Positions 42,185 to 51,309 are shown, counted from the stretch's first letter. The stretch: 64,000 nt of DNA from Arthrobacter yangruifuii (GCF_009192775.1 NZ_VTFX01000002.1:1-64000), one strand, 5' to 3'. Notes: generated from the sequence alone by a model not told the origin. Translations and numbers: made by a program.

Positions 42185-44399
42185 GCTTCCCGAAGAACTG
42201 GACTACCCGCTCGACCGCCGCATCGGCAAGTCCACCGCCAAGGCGATGGAGAAGTACCTCGGACTGAAAACCGTGGGTGACCTGCTCCACCACTTTCCCC
42301 GCCGTTATCTGGAACGCGGCGAGCTGACCCCCATCGCCGACATACCGTTCGACGAGGACGTCACCCTGATCGCCCGGGTGCAGAGCAACAACCGGCGGCA
42401 GATGCGGGCCCGCAAGGGCTCGCTCGTTGAAGTGGTGGTCACGGATGACACCGACGGCAGCCTCGGCCAGCTGCACCTGACATTCTTCAACGGATTCAAT
42501 GCGTTCAAGGAACTCACCGTCGGCACCCGGGCCATGTTCTCCGGCAAAGTGGGTGCCTACAAGGGGCAGCTGCAGCTGACCAATCCCAGTTACGCGCTGC
42601 TGGATGATGACGCCGTGGATGAAGAGGAGGCCAAGCGGCCTATCCCCGTCTACCGCGCCTCCGCCAAAGTGGCCAGCCCCACCATCGCCAAGTCCGTTGG
42701 GATGCTGCTGGATGTTATTCAGGCAGCGCGGCTGCGGGATCCGATCCCGGAACCGATCCGCCGCCGGGAACGCTTCCCCGACATCGTCGAGGCCTACCAG
42801 CGGATCCACCGCCCCGCCACCATGGAGGAGGCCTACGCCGCCCGCCACCGGTTCCGCTACCAGGAAGCGCTGGTTTTGCAGACGGCACTGGCCCGGCGCC
42901 GCGCCTTCACCGCGGAAGAGGAAGCCACCGCCCGCCCCGGCGTCGCCGGCGGCCTGCTGGACCGCTTCGACGCTTCCCTGCCCTTCACCCTGACCAACGG
43001 CCAGACGGAGATCGGCCGGGACCTTTCGGCCGAACTGGCCGGAGACCATCCGATGAACCGGCTGCTGCAGGGCGAGGTGGGTTCGGGCAAGACCCTGGTG
43101 GCCCTGCGTGCCATGCTGCAGGTGATCGACGCCGGGGGACAGGCCGCTCTGCTGGCACCCACCGAGGTCCTGGCGTCCCAGCATTATGAGTCCATCACGG
43201 CCATGCTCGGCCCGCTGGGCCGCGGCGGACAGCTGGACGGTGACCCCGACGGTACCCGTGTGGCCCTGCTGACCGGATCCTTGAACACCGCCGGCCGCCG
43301 CGCCGCACTGCTGGATGCAGCCAGCGGAGCCGCCGGCATCGTCATCGGCACCCACGCCCTGCTCTCCGAAAACGTCTCCTTCGCGGATCTGGGTCTGGTG
43401 GTGGTGGACGAACAGCACCGGTTCGGCGTCGAGCAGCGGGACGTGCTGCGCACCAAGGGCCACAGCACCCCGCACCTGCTCGTGATGACGGCCACCCCCA
43501 TTCCCCGCACCGTGGCCATGACCGTGTTCGGCGACCTGGAAGTCTCCACCCTCACCGAGCTGCCGGCCGGACGGGCCCCCATCTCCACCTTCGTCTCGCC
43601 GCTGGCCGAAAAGCCGCAGTGGGAACCGCGCATCTGGGCCCGCGCCCGGGAAGAGATCGACGCCGGCCGCCAGGTCTACGTGGTCTGCCCCAAGATCGGC
43701 GCCAAGGAGGCTGAACCGGGCACCGACCTGGCCCTGTTCGATAGAGAGGAGGCCGCCGCCGGCCGGGAACGGGCGCAGCGGCAGGAACTGACCTCCGTCA
43801 CGGAGCTCACCGAATACCTCACTACGGTTCCGGCCCTCGAAGGAAAGGTGGTCGCGCCGCTGCACGGCCGGCTGGACCCGAACGACAAGCACGAGACCAT
43901 GGCGGCCTTCAACCGCGGTGACATTGACGTGCTGGTGTCCACCACCGTCATCGAAGTGGGCGTGGACGTCCCTAATGCCTCGCTCATGGTCATCATGGAT
44001 GCGGACCGGTTCGGCATCTCCCAGCTGCACCAGCTGCGCGGCCGGGTGGGCCGCGGCGGGCTGCCCGGCACCTGCCTGCTGGTCACGCAGCTGGAACCGG
44101 GGCATCCCAGCCGGGAACGGCTCGAAGCCGTAGCCGCGACCACCGACGGCTTCGAACTCTCCCGCAAGGACCTGGAACTGCGCCGTGAAGGCGACATCCT
44201 CGGCGCCAGCCAGTCCGGCGGCCGGTCCACGCTGAAGCTGCTGCGTGCGGTCCAGGATGAGAAGCTCATCGAGAAGGCACGGGCCGACGCCGTCGCCCTG
44301 GTGGCCGAGGATCCGGACCTGCGCGACTACCCCGCCCTGAATGAAGCCATCGAGACCTACCTTGACCCCGAGGCGGAAGCGTTCCTGGAACGCGGATAA
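42174..44399 (+). CDS. recG: ATP-dependent DNA helicase RecG
   Basis: RecG remodels stalled replication forks and Holliday junctions. The 741-residue protein has an N-terminal OB-fold wedge (about 50-180), helicase motif I GEVGSGKTLVAL near residue 300, motif II VVDEQHRFG near 412, motif III TATPIPRT near 440, and motif VI QLRGRVGRG near 620. The ATG at 42174 fits the family length and overlaps the DAK2 gene by 11 bp. A frame open to 42123 has no support. Confidence 0.97.
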   Translation: MDSRLPEELDYPLDRRIGKSTAKAMEKYLGLKTVGDLLHHFPRRYLERGELTPIADIPFDEDVTLIARVQSNNRRQMRARKGSLVEVVVTDDTDGSLGQLHLTFFNGFNAFKELTVGTRAMFSGKVGAYKGQLQLTNPSYALLDDDAVDEEEAKRPIPVYRASAKVASPTIAKSVGMLLDVIQAARLRDPIPEPIRRRERFPDIVEAYQRIHRPATMEEAYAARHRFRYQEALVLQTALARRRAFTAEEEATARPGVAGGLLDRFDASLPFTLTNGQTEIGRDLSAELAGDHPMNRLLQGEVGSGKTLVALRAMLQVIDAGGQAALLAPTEVLASQHYESITAMLGPLGRGGQLDGDPDGTRVALLTGSLNTAGRRAALLDAASGAAGIVIGTHALLSENVSFADLGLVVVDEQHRFGVEQRDVLRTKGHSTPHLLVMTATPIPRTVAMTVFGDLEVSTLTELPAGRAPISTFVSPLAEKPQWEPRIWARAREEIDAGRQVYVVCPKIGAKEAEPGTDLALFDREEAAAGRERAQRQELTSVTELTEYLTTVPALEGKVVAPLHGRLDPNDKHETMAAFNRGDIDVLVSTTVIEVGVDVPNASLMVIMDADRFGISQLHQLRGRVGRGGLPGTCLLVTQLEPGHPSRERLEAVAATTDGFELSRKDLELRREGDILGASQSGGRSTLKLLRAVQDEKLIEKARADAVALVAEDPDLRDYPALNEAIETYLDPEAEAFLERG

Positions 44400-44408
44400 A
44401 GTGAAGGC

Positions 44409-45011
44409 ATGAGCCGTATTATTGCCGGGGCTGCCGGCGGAAGCACCTTGTTCAGCGTCCCCGGGGACGGCACGCGCCCCACCACGGACCGGGTGAAGGA
44501 AGCACTCTTCTCCCGGCTGGAGTCCTACGGCATCCTGCAGGAAGCCCGGGTACTGGATCTGTTCGCCGGATCCGGCGCCCTGGGAGTGGAAAGCGCCAGC
44601 CGCGGAGCAACCGCCGTCGACCTGGTGGAGCTCGCCGACAAACCCGCCGCGACCTGCCGGCAGAACGCCGAGCTCGTCAACAAGATCCTGGCCCGCTCCT
44701 GCGTGAACGTGCACCGGGCGAAGGCAGAAACGTTCCTGCTGCGGGTCCCCGCGGACGTGCGCTGGGACGTGGTGTTCATCGACCCGCCCTACGCGTTGAC
44801 CGAAGCCGAGCTGGCCACGGTGCTCACGCCGCTGGCAGGGCACCTCGCCGTCGGTGCGGTAGTGGTGCTGGAACGCTCCACCCGTTCCCCCGAACCGGTC
44901 TGGCCCGAGGGGCTGGAGCGCTTCAGTGAAAAGAAATACGGCGAGACCACCCTGTGGTTCGCCGAACCGGCCTCCGGTGACGAGGATGAAGTGGAAGCCG
45001 CGCAGGCCTAA
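44409..45011 (+). CDS. rsmD: 16S rRNA (guanine(966)-N2)-methyltransferase
   Basis: The 200-residue RsmD methylates G966 of 16S rRNA during 30S assembly. The SAM-binding LDLFAGSGALG and the catalytic FIDPPYAL (near residue 120) are intact, and the N-terminal GTRPTTDRVKEALFS block is characteristic. It starts 9 nt after recG. Its stop codon overlaps that of the convergent downstream gene at CTAA (45008-45011). Confidence 0.95.
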   Translation: MSRIIAGAAGGSTLFSVPGDGTRPTTDRVKEALFSRLESYGILQEARVLDLFAGSGALGVESASRGATAVDLVELADKPAATCRQNAELVNKILARSCVNVHRAKAETFLLRVPADVRWDVVFIDPPYALTEAELATVLTPLAGHLAVGAVVVLERSTRSPEPVWPEGLERFSEKKYGETTLWFAEPASGDEDEVEAAQA

Positions 45012-45784
45012 CCGGCGAACACGTCCAGCTCCTCCCCGGTGAGCACCGCAGCCGGGTGCGGTCCGGCGGCCAGCAGCTGCTGCGTCCACTCGGCAGGCCA
45101 GGGGAACAGCGTTGCCGCGAGCACGATGTTGCCGGGGTACCGGCCCGTGAACATGTCGCGCTGCGCCAGGGCCGCAACCTCGCCGTCCGGTCCGAACGCC
45201 GCCTGCAGTTCGCGCACCTGCCGGCGTGCGAAGGCCAGCGGCGGGTCATCTCCCACGTTGACCAGCAGCACGCCGGCGGGGGAGAGCAGCGTCGCCAGCT
45301 CGGTGTAGAAGTCCGACGTCGTCAGGTGCCCGGGTGCATCGGCGCCGGCGAAGATGTCCAGCACAATGGCGTCGAACTGCTGCCCGGCGAACCGGTCCAG
45401 TGATTCACGTGCGTCGCCGATTACCGTCTCCAGCTCCGTCCCCTCCGGCAGGGGAAGGTGCGCCAGGACAAAGTCCAGCAGCTCGCGCTCCAGTTCCACC
45501 GCCACCTGCGCGGAGCCGGGGCGGGTGGCCTGCAGATAGCGGGTGAGGGTCAGGGCCCCGGCGCCCAGGTGCAGGGCACGCAGCGGTTCCCCGGACGGTG
45601 CCGCCAGATCCAGGACATTGCCGATCCGGCGCAGGTACTCGTAGAAGATTTCCTGCGGGCGGGCCATGTCCACGTGGGACTGCTCCGCGCCGCCGATGCT
45701 AAGCACATAGGCTCCGGGGGTAAAGCCGTCCTCGGTGATGGTGGCGTGGGCGCCGATGCCGCGCAGCAGCCGGGACGCGGTCAC
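45008..45784 (-). CDS. Spermidine synthase-like / SAM-dependent methyltransferase family protein
   Basis: The 258-residue cytosolic protein has the aminopropyltransferase/methyltransferase fold: LHLGAGALTLTRYL (glycine-rich loop), VELERELLDF, and VLDIFAGADAPGHL. It lacks the membrane domain found in fused spermidine synthases and several polyamine-site residues are not obvious, so polyamine synthesis is uncertain. The GTG start overlaps the stop of the upstream aminotransferase gene (GTGA), so the two are probably one operon. Confidence 0.75.
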   Translation of the reverse strand: MTASRLLRGIGAHATITEDGFTPGAYVLSIGGAEQSHVDMARPQEIFYEYLRRIGNVLDLAAPSGEPLRALHLGAGALTLTRYLQATRPGSAQVAVELERELLDFVLAHLPLPEGTELETVIGDARESLDRFAGQQFDAIVLDIFAGADAPGHLTTSDFYTELATLLSPAGVLLVNVGDDPPLAFARRQVRELQAAFGPDGEVAALAQRDMFTGRYPGNIVLAATLFPWPAEWTQQLLAAGPHPAAVLTGEELDVFAG

Positions 45785-47025
45785 AGCACACCGCCCAGCC
45801 GGGCCAGGCGTTCGGAAGCCTGCTCCAGGACGTCAAATTTCTTGCAGAACGCGAACCTCAGCAGCGAACGGGTGCGCCGGGCGCCGTCGTCGTGGCAGAA
45901 CACGGCCACCGGAATGGCGGCCACCCCGATCAGTTCCGGCAGCCGGCGGGCCAGCGCCGTGGCATCGGTAATGCCCAGCGGCGCGGTGTCCGCCGTAACG
46001 AAGTAGGTGCCGGACGAGGGCAGGACGCCCAGCCCCGCGGCCTGCAGCCCGGCGCCCAGCACGTCCCGCTTGGCCTGCAGCGTGGCCGCTGCCCCGGTGA
46101 AGTACTGGTCCGGAAGGCCCAGGCCGACGGCGACGGCGGACTGGAACGGGGTGCCGGAGGTGTAGGTCAGGAATGTTTTGACGGTCCGGACCGCCGAGAC
46201 CAGCGGCGCGGGGCCGGTCAGCCAGCCGACCTTCCAGCCCGTGACCGAGAAGGTTTTCCCGGCCGAGGAAATGGTCAGGGTCCGGTCCGCCGCGCCGGGC
46301 AGCGTGGCGACGGGGATGTGGGCGGGACCGAAGGTCAGGTGTTCGTAGACCTCGTCCGTGACGATCACGGCGTTGTGCTTGTTCGCCAGGTCCACTATCT
46401 GCTGCAGTACGGCCCGCGGGAAGACGGTGCCGGTGGGGTTGTGCGGGTTGTTGACCAGGACCACCCGGGTGCGGTCCGTGAACGCCGCCTCGAGGGCGCC
46501 GTCGGCGGGCAGGAAATGCGGTGCATCCAGGGAGACGGTGGTGTGCGTGGCGCCGCTGAGCCCGATGATGGCGCCGTAGGAATCATAGAACGGCTCGAAG
46601 GTCAGCACCTCGTCGCCGGGGCCGGTCAGGGCCAGCAGGGCCGAGGCGATGGCCTCCGTGGCGCCGGTGCTGGCAATGACCTCGGTGTCCGGGTCCACCT
46701 GCAGGCCGTAGAACCGCTCCTGGTGGGCCGCCACGGCGGAGCGCAGCACCGGCAGGCCCTGCCCGGGTGCGTACTGGTTGGCGCCGGCGGCAATCGCTGC
46801 CCGTGCGGCGTCGAGCATTTCCGCCGGACCGTCTTCATCCGGAAAGCCCTGGCCCAGGTTGATGGCACCGTGCCGTCCGGCCAGCGCGGTGATCTCCTCG
46901 AAAATGGTCAATCCCAGGTTGCCGTCCGGACCCAGCAGGTTCGCTCCGGCGGCGGTGCGCTGCCACGGCTCCCGGGACTGGCCCGGGGACGTGCGGAGCA
47001 GGGACTCGGCTGTGCTGATACTCAT
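45781..47025 (-). CDS. PLP-dependent aminotransferase (class I/II)
   Basis: This 414-residue fold-type I aminotransferase has INLGQGFPDEDGP near residue 55, NNPHNPTGTVF near 190, TDEVYEHL near 222, and the PLP-binding lysine in SSAGKTFSVTGWK near 255. It resembles the methionine/kynurenine and DapC-like subgroup, and the substrate is not assignable by eye. The ATG at 47025 is supported by a -10 box 7 nt upstream, a leaderless arrangement divergent from coaD. The extended frame to 47178 runs across coaD. Confidence 0.9.
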   Translation of the reverse strand: MSISTAESLLRTSPGQSREPWQRTAAGANLLGPDGNLGLTIFEEITALAGRHGAINLGQGFPDEDGPAEMLDAARAAIAAGANQYAPGQGLPVLRSAVAAHQERFYGLQVDPDTEVIASTGATEAIASALLALTGPGDEVLTFEPFYDSYGAIIGLSGATHTTVSLDAPHFLPADGALEAAFTDRTRVVLVNNPHNPTGTVFPRAVLQQIVDLANKHNAVIVTDEVYEHLTFGPAHIPVATLPGAADRTLTISSAGKTFSVTGWKVGWLTGPAPLVSAVRTVKTFLTYTSGTPFQSAVAVGLGLPDQYFTGAAATLQAKRDVLGAGLQAAGLGVLPSSGTYFVTADTAPLGITDATALARRLPELIGVAAIPVAVFCHDDGARRTRSLLRFAFCKKFDVLEQASERLARLGGVL

Positions 47026-47032
47026 GCAACAA

Positions 47033-47038
47033 GTATTA
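47033..47038 (-). promoter_or_regulatory. -10 box of the aminotransferase gene
   Basis: On the minus strand TAATAC is followed by 7 nt and the ATG at 47025, so the transcript should be leaderless. It lies within 16 bp of the divergent coaD -10 box, so the two promoters compete for the same 40-bp spacer. Confidence 0.55.
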
Positions 47039-47053
47039 CCCGCCGGCAGCCGG

Positions 47054-47059
47054 TAGATT
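47054..47059 (+). promoter_or_regulatory. -10 box of coaD
   Basis: TAGATT is followed by 6 nt and the coaD ATG at 47066. No Shine-Dalgarno sequence is present, consistent with a leaderless message. Confidence 0.55.
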
Positions 47060-47065
47060 CGACCT

Positions 47066-47548
47066 ATGCGACGCGCTGTATGCCCCGGTTCCTTTGATCC
47101 CCTCCACAACGGCCACGTGGAGGTGATCGCCCGAGCGGCGGGCCTCTTCGACGAGGTCATTGTGGCGGTGTCCACCAACTATGCGAAGAAGTACCGCTTC
47201 AGCACCGAGGAACGCCTGGAGCTGGCCGCCAAGACGCTGGAGTCCCTGCCCGGGGTGAGCGTGGTTCCGATGGGGGAGGGCCTCCTGGCCGAGTTCTGCC
47301 GGGAGCACGGAGCCGGCGCGATTGTGAAGGGCCTGCGGTCCGTGCAGGACTACCAGTACGAACTGCCGATGGCGGTCATGAACCGCCAGCTCACCGGCGT
47401 TGAAACCGTGTTCCTGGCAGCGGAGAGCAGCTTCACCCATCTCTCCTCCTCCCTGATCAAGGAAGTCGCAGCCCTGGGCGGGGATATCTCCGGATATGTG
47501 CCGGCCGCGGTGCTGGAGCGCCTGACGGAAGGCCGGCAGCGGGCCTAG
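47066..47548 (+). CDS. coaD: Phosphopantetheine adenylyltransferase
   Basis: The 160-residue CoaD transfers AMP to 4'-phosphopantetheine in coenzyme A synthesis. The nucleotidyltransferase motif appears as GSFDPLHNGH near residue 9, with the ISSTxx-like ESSFTHLSSSLIKE at the C-terminal part. Length is normal. Its stop shares CTAG with the stop of the convergent YdcF-like gene. Confidence 0.97.
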   Translation: MRRAVCPGSFDPLHNGHVEVIARAAGLFDEVIVAVSTNYAKKYRFSTEERLELAAKTLESLPGVSVVPMGEGLLAEFCREHGAGAIVKGLRSVQDYQYELPMAVMNRQLTGVETVFLAAESSFTHLSSSLIKEVAALGGDISGYVPAAVLERLTEGRQRA

Positions 47549-48126
47549 ACCGGGTTGGCGCAGGCCGGCCGGATCAGCCCGGCCGCCACGCCGCCGGTCT
47601 CTTCGACGAAGCGGCCCAGCCACTGCCCGGGTCCCAGCTGAGGAGCGGATTCCACCATGGTGATGTGCACCGAGCTGCACTGTTCCAGGTTCAGCTCCGC
47701 GCGCGTGACGTGATAGCGGGAGGTCACCACAATGATGTCCGTCCAGCCGCGGTCCCGGGCCAGGCGGGCGACGGCGCGTGCCTCGCCCCGGGTGGTCATC
47801 GGATCCGGCGAAAAGCAGACGATGCGCGGATTGAGGTTCCGGGCGCAGACGGAATCGGTGTCCTTGTTTCCGGGCGTGTACGTGGCGGACAGGGCCAGCA
47901 CCGGCGCATAGCCCTGCCGCACCAGGTCCCGTCCCACCGGCAACCGTTCGCTGCTGGCCCCGGCCAGGACAACGACGGCGTCCGCCCGGGCGGGCTCGGC
48001 GGCACTGGCCGAAGGATAGACAAACAGGATCGACGCGACCAGCAGCCAGACCGCAAGAAGGCACGCGGCCGCCGTCGTACTGCGCCGAAGCAGCCGGTGC
48101 CCCAGGAACCAGCGGAGGATTCTCAC
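47545..48126 (-). CDS. YdcF/DUF218 family membrane-anchored protein
   Basis: The 193-residue protein has one N-terminal membrane helix (AAACLLAVWLLVASILFVYP) and an extracytoplasmic DUF218 domain with DAVVVLAGASSERLPVG and RGEARAVARLA, as in SanA/YdcF proteins linked to envelope integrity. Biochemical function is not established. The GTG at 48126 is supported by a -10 box 6 nt upstream (leaderless) and by being immediately before the helix; the frame remains open well upstream without support. Confidence 0.82.
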   Translation of the reverse strand: MRILRWFLGHRLLRRSTTAAACLLAVWLLVASILFVYPSASAAEPARADAVVVLAGASSERLPVGRDLVRQGYAPVLALSATYTPGNKDTDSVCARNLNPRIVCFSPDPMTTRGEARAVARLARDRGWTDIIVVTSRYHVTRAELNLEQCSSVHITMVESAPQLGPGQWLGRFVEETGGVAAGLIRPACANPV

Positions 48127-48132
48127 GTTCCC

Positions 48133-48138
48133 ACAGTA
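48133..48138 (-). promoter_or_regulatory. -10 box of the YdcF-like gene
   Basis: TACTGT on the minus strand is followed by gggaac and the GTG start at 48126, a leaderless layout. Confidence 0.45.
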
Positions 48139-48184
48139 GGGGACGGGTCCGCGTCTGCTGCGGAGGCACCGCCCGGGTGCCCGA

Positions 48185-48213
48185 TTAGCCGGATGCCCGT
48201 TGGCGGGTAAACT
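48185..48213 (+). promoter_or_regulatory. Distal promoter candidate upstream of DUF177-rpmF
   Basis: TTAGCC (48185-48190), a 17-bp spacer and TAAACT (48208-48213) would start a transcript near 48220, at the first base of a 12-bp hairpin. The -35 is weak. Confidence 0.35.
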
Positions 48214-48219
48214 GGTTGT

Positions 48220-48265
48220 TGAAGCACGTGCCCGCACGTGCTTCACGGCTGCGGTGCAGCCGCAG
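48220..48265 (+). repeat. Two adjacent inverted repeats before the DUF177 promoter
   Basis: The first is a 12-bp inverted repeat (48220-48231 with 48234-48245) with a 2-nt centre; the second is ctgcgg-N5-ccgcag (48249-48265). Both lie between divergent genes, so they are not ordinary terminators of a flanking gene. They could be an operator or a 5' leader structure. Confidence 0.55.
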
Positions 48266-48266
48266 T

Positions 48267-48296
48267 TTGAGAGATTCCGGCAAGTCAGGCTAAGAT
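48267..48296 (+). promoter_or_regulatory. Proximal promoter of DUF177-rpmF-rnc
   Basis: TTGAGA (48267-48272) and TAAGAT (48291-48296) with an 18-bp spacer give a good promoter about 30 bp before the gene, leaving a short leader with the acaggag ribosome site. Confidence 0.6.
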
Positions 48297-48328
48297 GATA
48301 TGTCGGTCTATGTTCTACAGGAGTTCTC

Positions 48329-48931
48329 ATTAGCGAATTTTCGCGGTCCAATCCGGATACTCCCCTGGCTATAAACGTCAGGGATCTCGGGCGCAGCCCG
48401 GGAACGATGCGGACCTTGCATGAACATGTACCGGCACCGAAAGACTTCGGTGTTGCGCTTATCGGCGTTCCGGAAGGATCCGAGCTCGAGGTTGACTTGA
48501 GGTTGGAGGCCGTGCACGAAGGGATTCTGGTATCCGGCGTTGTGATCGCTCCCATAAAGGGCGAATGCGGCCGCTGCCTGAAGCCACTCGCGTATGACCA
48601 AGAAGTCGATGTGCAGGAACTCTTCTACTACGAGGACGCTGAGTCCTTCGAAGAAGAAGATGAAGAAGAGCAGCACCGGATCGAGCGCGATGTCATCGAT
48701 CTTGAACCGGTATTGCGGGACGCAGTGGTTCTTACCCTGCCGTTCCAGCCGGTGTGCCGGGAAGACTGCGAAGGCCTTTGCTCCGAATGCGGAGCGCGCC
48801 TTGAGGAGGATCCGGGTCACCACCATGAAGCAGTGGATCCTCGCTGGGCAGCCCTCGCCGGGCTGACCGGCACGGCCGCAGAAGATACTGCGGCACCAAG
48901 TACAGAGTCAGACGAGAGAGAAGAGAGTTAG
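48329..48931 (+). CDS. yceD: DUF177 (YceD) family metal-binding protein, apparent ATT start
   Basis: YceD/DUF177 proteins sit before rpmF in many bacteria and have been tied to 23S rRNA and ribosome metabolism. The 200-residue protein has the Cys pairs CGRCLKP and [12 protein letters not shown] expected of a zinc site, with an acidic stretch between. The first ATG (48407) would drop the conserved [13 protein letters not shown] segment. Continuing the same frame upstream, the only initiation-like codon with a ribosome site is ATT at 48329, preceded by acaggag with a 5-nt gap. It is followed by rpmF after 2 nt. Confidence 0.82.
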   Translation: MSEFSRSNPDTPLAINVRDLGRSPGTMRTLHEHVPAPKDFGVALIGVPEGSELEVDLRLEAVHEGILVSGVVIAPIKGECGRCLKPLAYDQEVDVQELFYYEDAESFEEEDEEEQHRIERDVIDLEPVLRDAVVLTLPFQPVCREDCEGLCSECGARLEEDPGHHHEAVDPRWAALAGLTGTAAEDTAAPSTESDEREES

Positions 48932-48933
48932 CC

Positions 48934-49137
48934 GTGGCTGTTCCGAAGCGGAAAATGTCCCGCGCGAATACACGTGCACGCCGGTCCCAGTGGAAGGCGA
49001 CCGCGCCCAACCTGGTGAAGACCGTGGAGAACGGCCGCGTCACCTATAGCCTGCCGCACCAGGCCAAGGTCGTTACCGACTCCGCCGGCACCGCGCTGTT
49101 CCTTGAATACAAGGGCCGCAAGGTCGCGGACGTCTAA
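48934..49137 (+). CDS. rpmF: 50S ribosomal protein L32
   Basis: The 67-residue bL32 begins [20 protein letters not shown], the family signature. It lacks the two CxxC zinc pairs, so it is the zinc-independent form. The GTG start lies 2 nt after the DUF177 stop codon and is probably translationally coupled to it. Confidence 0.97.
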   Translation: MAVPKRKMSRANTRARRSQWKATAPNLVKTVENGRVTYSLPHQAKVVTDSAGTALFLEYKGRKVADV

Positions 49138-49221
49138 GACCAGTATTCGGCCCGGTTACGCGCATCCCTGGCGGTGCCGCGGACGGGACCATGAATACTG
49201 CTTTTCGGGTTGTATCCAAAA

Positions 49222-49929
49222 GTGAAGAATACTGAAGAGCTTATGAAGCGTCTCGGTGTCGATATCGACGCCGGGACGCTTCGTCTTGCACTCACGCACC
49301 GCTCCTACGCCTACGAGCAGGGCGGCATCCCCACGAACGAGCGCCTGGAATTCCTGGGCGACTCCATTCTGGGGTTCTCGGTAACGGATGCGCTTTACCG
49401 GGATAATCCTGACCTTTCCGAGGGTGAGCTGGCCAAGCGCCGCTCCGCCGTCGTCAGTACCCGTGCCCTCGCCGGCATTGCCCGGGACCTGGGCCTGGGG
49501 GAGTACATCCTGCTGGGCCAGGGTGAGAAGCTCACCAACGGGCGGGACAAGTCCTCCATCCTGGCCGACACCACCGAAGCGATCATCGGCGCCGTCTATC
49601 TGGACCACGGCATCGAAACCGCCCGGAGCATGGTCATGCGCCTCGTGGGGCCGCTGCTGTCCAACGCCGAAGCCCTCGGCGCCGGAACGGACTGGAAGAC
49701 GAGCATCCAGGAGATCGCTGCCGGCCGGAAAATGGGCGACATCGAATACCGGGTCTCCGGGTCCGGTCCCGACCACTCCCGCAGCTTCGTGGCCGTCCTC
49801 CACATCGGAGACAAGCCCTTCGGCACCGGCACCGGCCATTCCAAGAAGGAAGCCGAGCAGGAAGCCGCCGCTGCCACCTGGAAGATGATCAACGCTAAGA
49901 AATCCGGCTCCCCGGCTGCCGGTTCCTAG
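49222..49929 (+). CDS. rnc: Ribonuclease III
   Basis: The 235-residue dsRNA endonuclease processes rRNA and structured mRNA. The signature [13 protein letters not shown] is near residue 37, and the dsRNA-binding domain occupies the last 75 residues ([12 protein letters not shown] onward). The N-terminus is uncertain: GTG 49222 begins at the conserved [12 protein letters not shown] segment, while TTG 49210 and ATG 49243 are in frame too. None has a convincing ribosome site. It follows rpmF and precedes mutM, a common actinobacterial order. Confidence 0.96.
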   Translation: MKNTEELMKRLGVDIDAGTLRLALTHRSYAYEQGGIPTNERLEFLGDSILGFSVTDALYRDNPDLSEGELAKRRSAVVSTRALAGIARDLGLGEYILLGQGEKLTNGRDKSSILADTTEAIIGAVYLDHGIETARSMVMRLVGPLLSNAEALGAGTDWKTSIQEIAAGRKMGDIEYRVSGSGPDHSRSFVAVLHIGDKPFGTGTGHSKKEAEQEAAAATWKMINAKKSGSPAAGS

Positions 49930-49940
49930 GGGCTCCTGCC

Positions 49941-50921
49941 ATGCCTGAGCTTCCCGAGGTGGAGGTGGTCCGCCGCGGCCTGGCCTCCTGGGTCCGCGGA
50001 CGGACCATCACCGGCGCTGAGGTGCTGGATCCGCGCTCGGTGCGGCGCCACGCACCCGGGCCGGCCGATCTCATCGGCAACCTTGAAGGCGCGGTGGTGG
50101 CCGACGTCGTGCGCCGCGGCAAGTTCCTCTGGCTGCCGCTGCTCGAATCCGCTCCTGCGCACTCCGGGGCGGCCGACGACGTCGTGCCCTCCTTCGCGCT
50201 GATGGCCCACCTGGGCATGAGCGGCCAGCTCCTGATGGAGGACTCCGCGTTGCCGGACGAAAAGCACCTCAAGGTCCGGTTCACGCTCAGCCCAGCCCGG
50301 GACTCCTCCGGCACCGAGATGCCGGATGAACTGCGCTTTGTGGACCAGCGGATTTTCGGCGGCATGTTCCTCACCGACCTGGTTCCAACGCCGGACGGCG
50401 CCCCCGGCGGGCTGTCCGAAACCGGCCTGCCGCTGGTGGCTGCCGAGGCCGCCCACATTGCCCGGGACCCCCTGGATCCCGCCTTCTCCTTCGACGAGTT
50501 CTACCGGCGGCTGCGGCTGCGGCGCACCGGAATCAAACGGGCGCTGCTGGACCAGGGCCTGATTTCCGGGGTCGGAAACATTTACGCCGACGAGTCCCTG
50601 TGGGCGGCACGCATGCACTTTGCCCGTCCCACGGACACCATGCGCCGGGCCGACGCGCTGCGGCTGGTGGAGGCTGCCCGGGAGGTCATGACCCGCGCCC
50701 TCGCTGCGGGCGGCACCAGCTTCGATTCGCTGTACGTCAACGTCAACGGCGCCTCCGGGTACTTCTCCCGGTCCCTGAACGCGTACGGACGCGAGGGCCT
50801 GCCGTGTCCGCGCTGCGAGGAGTTGGGACTGCACACCCTGATCCGGCGCGATTCGTTTATGAACCGGTCCTCGTACAGCTGTCCGGTCTGCCAGCCGCGG
50901 CCTAGGAACGGCCGCTGGTAG
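49941..50921 (+). CDS. mutM: Formamidopyrimidine-DNA glycosylase
   Basis: This 326-residue bifunctional glycosylase/lyase removes oxidised purines such as 8-oxoG. The catalytic Pro2-Glu3 follow Met1 ([10 protein letters not shown]). The helix-two-turn-helix region has [17 protein letters not shown] near 205, and the zinc finger has CPRC and CPVC near the end. It lies 11 nt after rnc. Its 3' end overlaps the convergent glyoxalase gene by 20 bp. Confidence 0.97.
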   Translation: MPELPEVEVVRRGLASWVRGRTITGAEVLDPRSVRRHAPGPADLIGNLEGAVVADVVRRGKFLWLPLLESAPAHSGAADDVVPSFALMAHLGMSGQLLMEDSALPDEKHLKVRFTLSPARDSSGTEMPDELRFVDQRIFGGMFLTDLVPTPDGAPGGLSETGLPLVAAEAAHIARDPLDPAFSFDEFYRRLRLRRTGIKRALLDQGLISGVGNIYADESLWAARMHFARPTDTMRRADALRLVEAAREVMTRALAAGGTSFDSLYVNVNGASGYFSRSLNAYGREGLPCPRCEELGLHTLIRRDSFMNRSSYSCPVCQPRPRNGRW

Positions 50922-51309
50922 GTTCCCGTTCCACGAGCTGGATCGGATGCCCGTCGAAGTCCTCGACGAAGGCAACCCGCAGTCTTCCGTCCAGGAACGG
51001 GTGCGGTCCTTGAAGGTCTCTTGCTCCGGCGTCGAGCGCTGCGGCGTAGGCGGCTGCGACGTCGTCCGTCCAGAGCGTGAGGCACGCGCGGTGTCCGGCT
51101 GTGACCGGGGTGAGCCCGTGGGCTTCCGCCGCCGGTCCAGGCAGCGCGAGCCCGAGTTCGAAGCCGTCCAATGACAGTTCGATTTTGACCGGTGCCGCCC
51201 CCGCTCCGGTTGCGCGGAATTCTTCAGTGAAGCCGAGGGCCGCGTAGAAGCGAGCCGCCCGCGAGACGTCGGCGACGAACAGGATGACCTGCGGATTGTA
51301 GATTTTCAT
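50902..51309 (-). CDS. Glyoxalase/bleomycin-resistance (VOC) family protein
   Basis: The 135-residue protein has the paired beta-alpha-beta-beta-beta modules of the VOC superfamily, with [20 protein letters not shown] at the start and [14 protein letters not shown] at the end. Metal ligands are incomplete by eye, so an enzymatic or binding role is open. It is the last gene of the minus-strand group headed by the membrane protein and winged-helix gene, overlapping the latter by 4 bp. Confidence 0.85.
   Translation of the reverse strand: MKIYNPQVILFVADVSRAARFYAALGFTEEFRATGAGAAPVKIELSLDGFELGLALPGPAAEAHGLTPVTAGHRACLTLWTDDVAAAYAAALDAGARDLQGPHPFLDGRLRVAFVEDFDGHPIQLVEREPTSGRS

Noticed and set aside
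42105-45089. A 994-codon open frame on the minus strand opposite recG and rsmD
   Set aside because: Shadow of recG. Long antisense frames are expected in high-GC genomes, and no motif is present.
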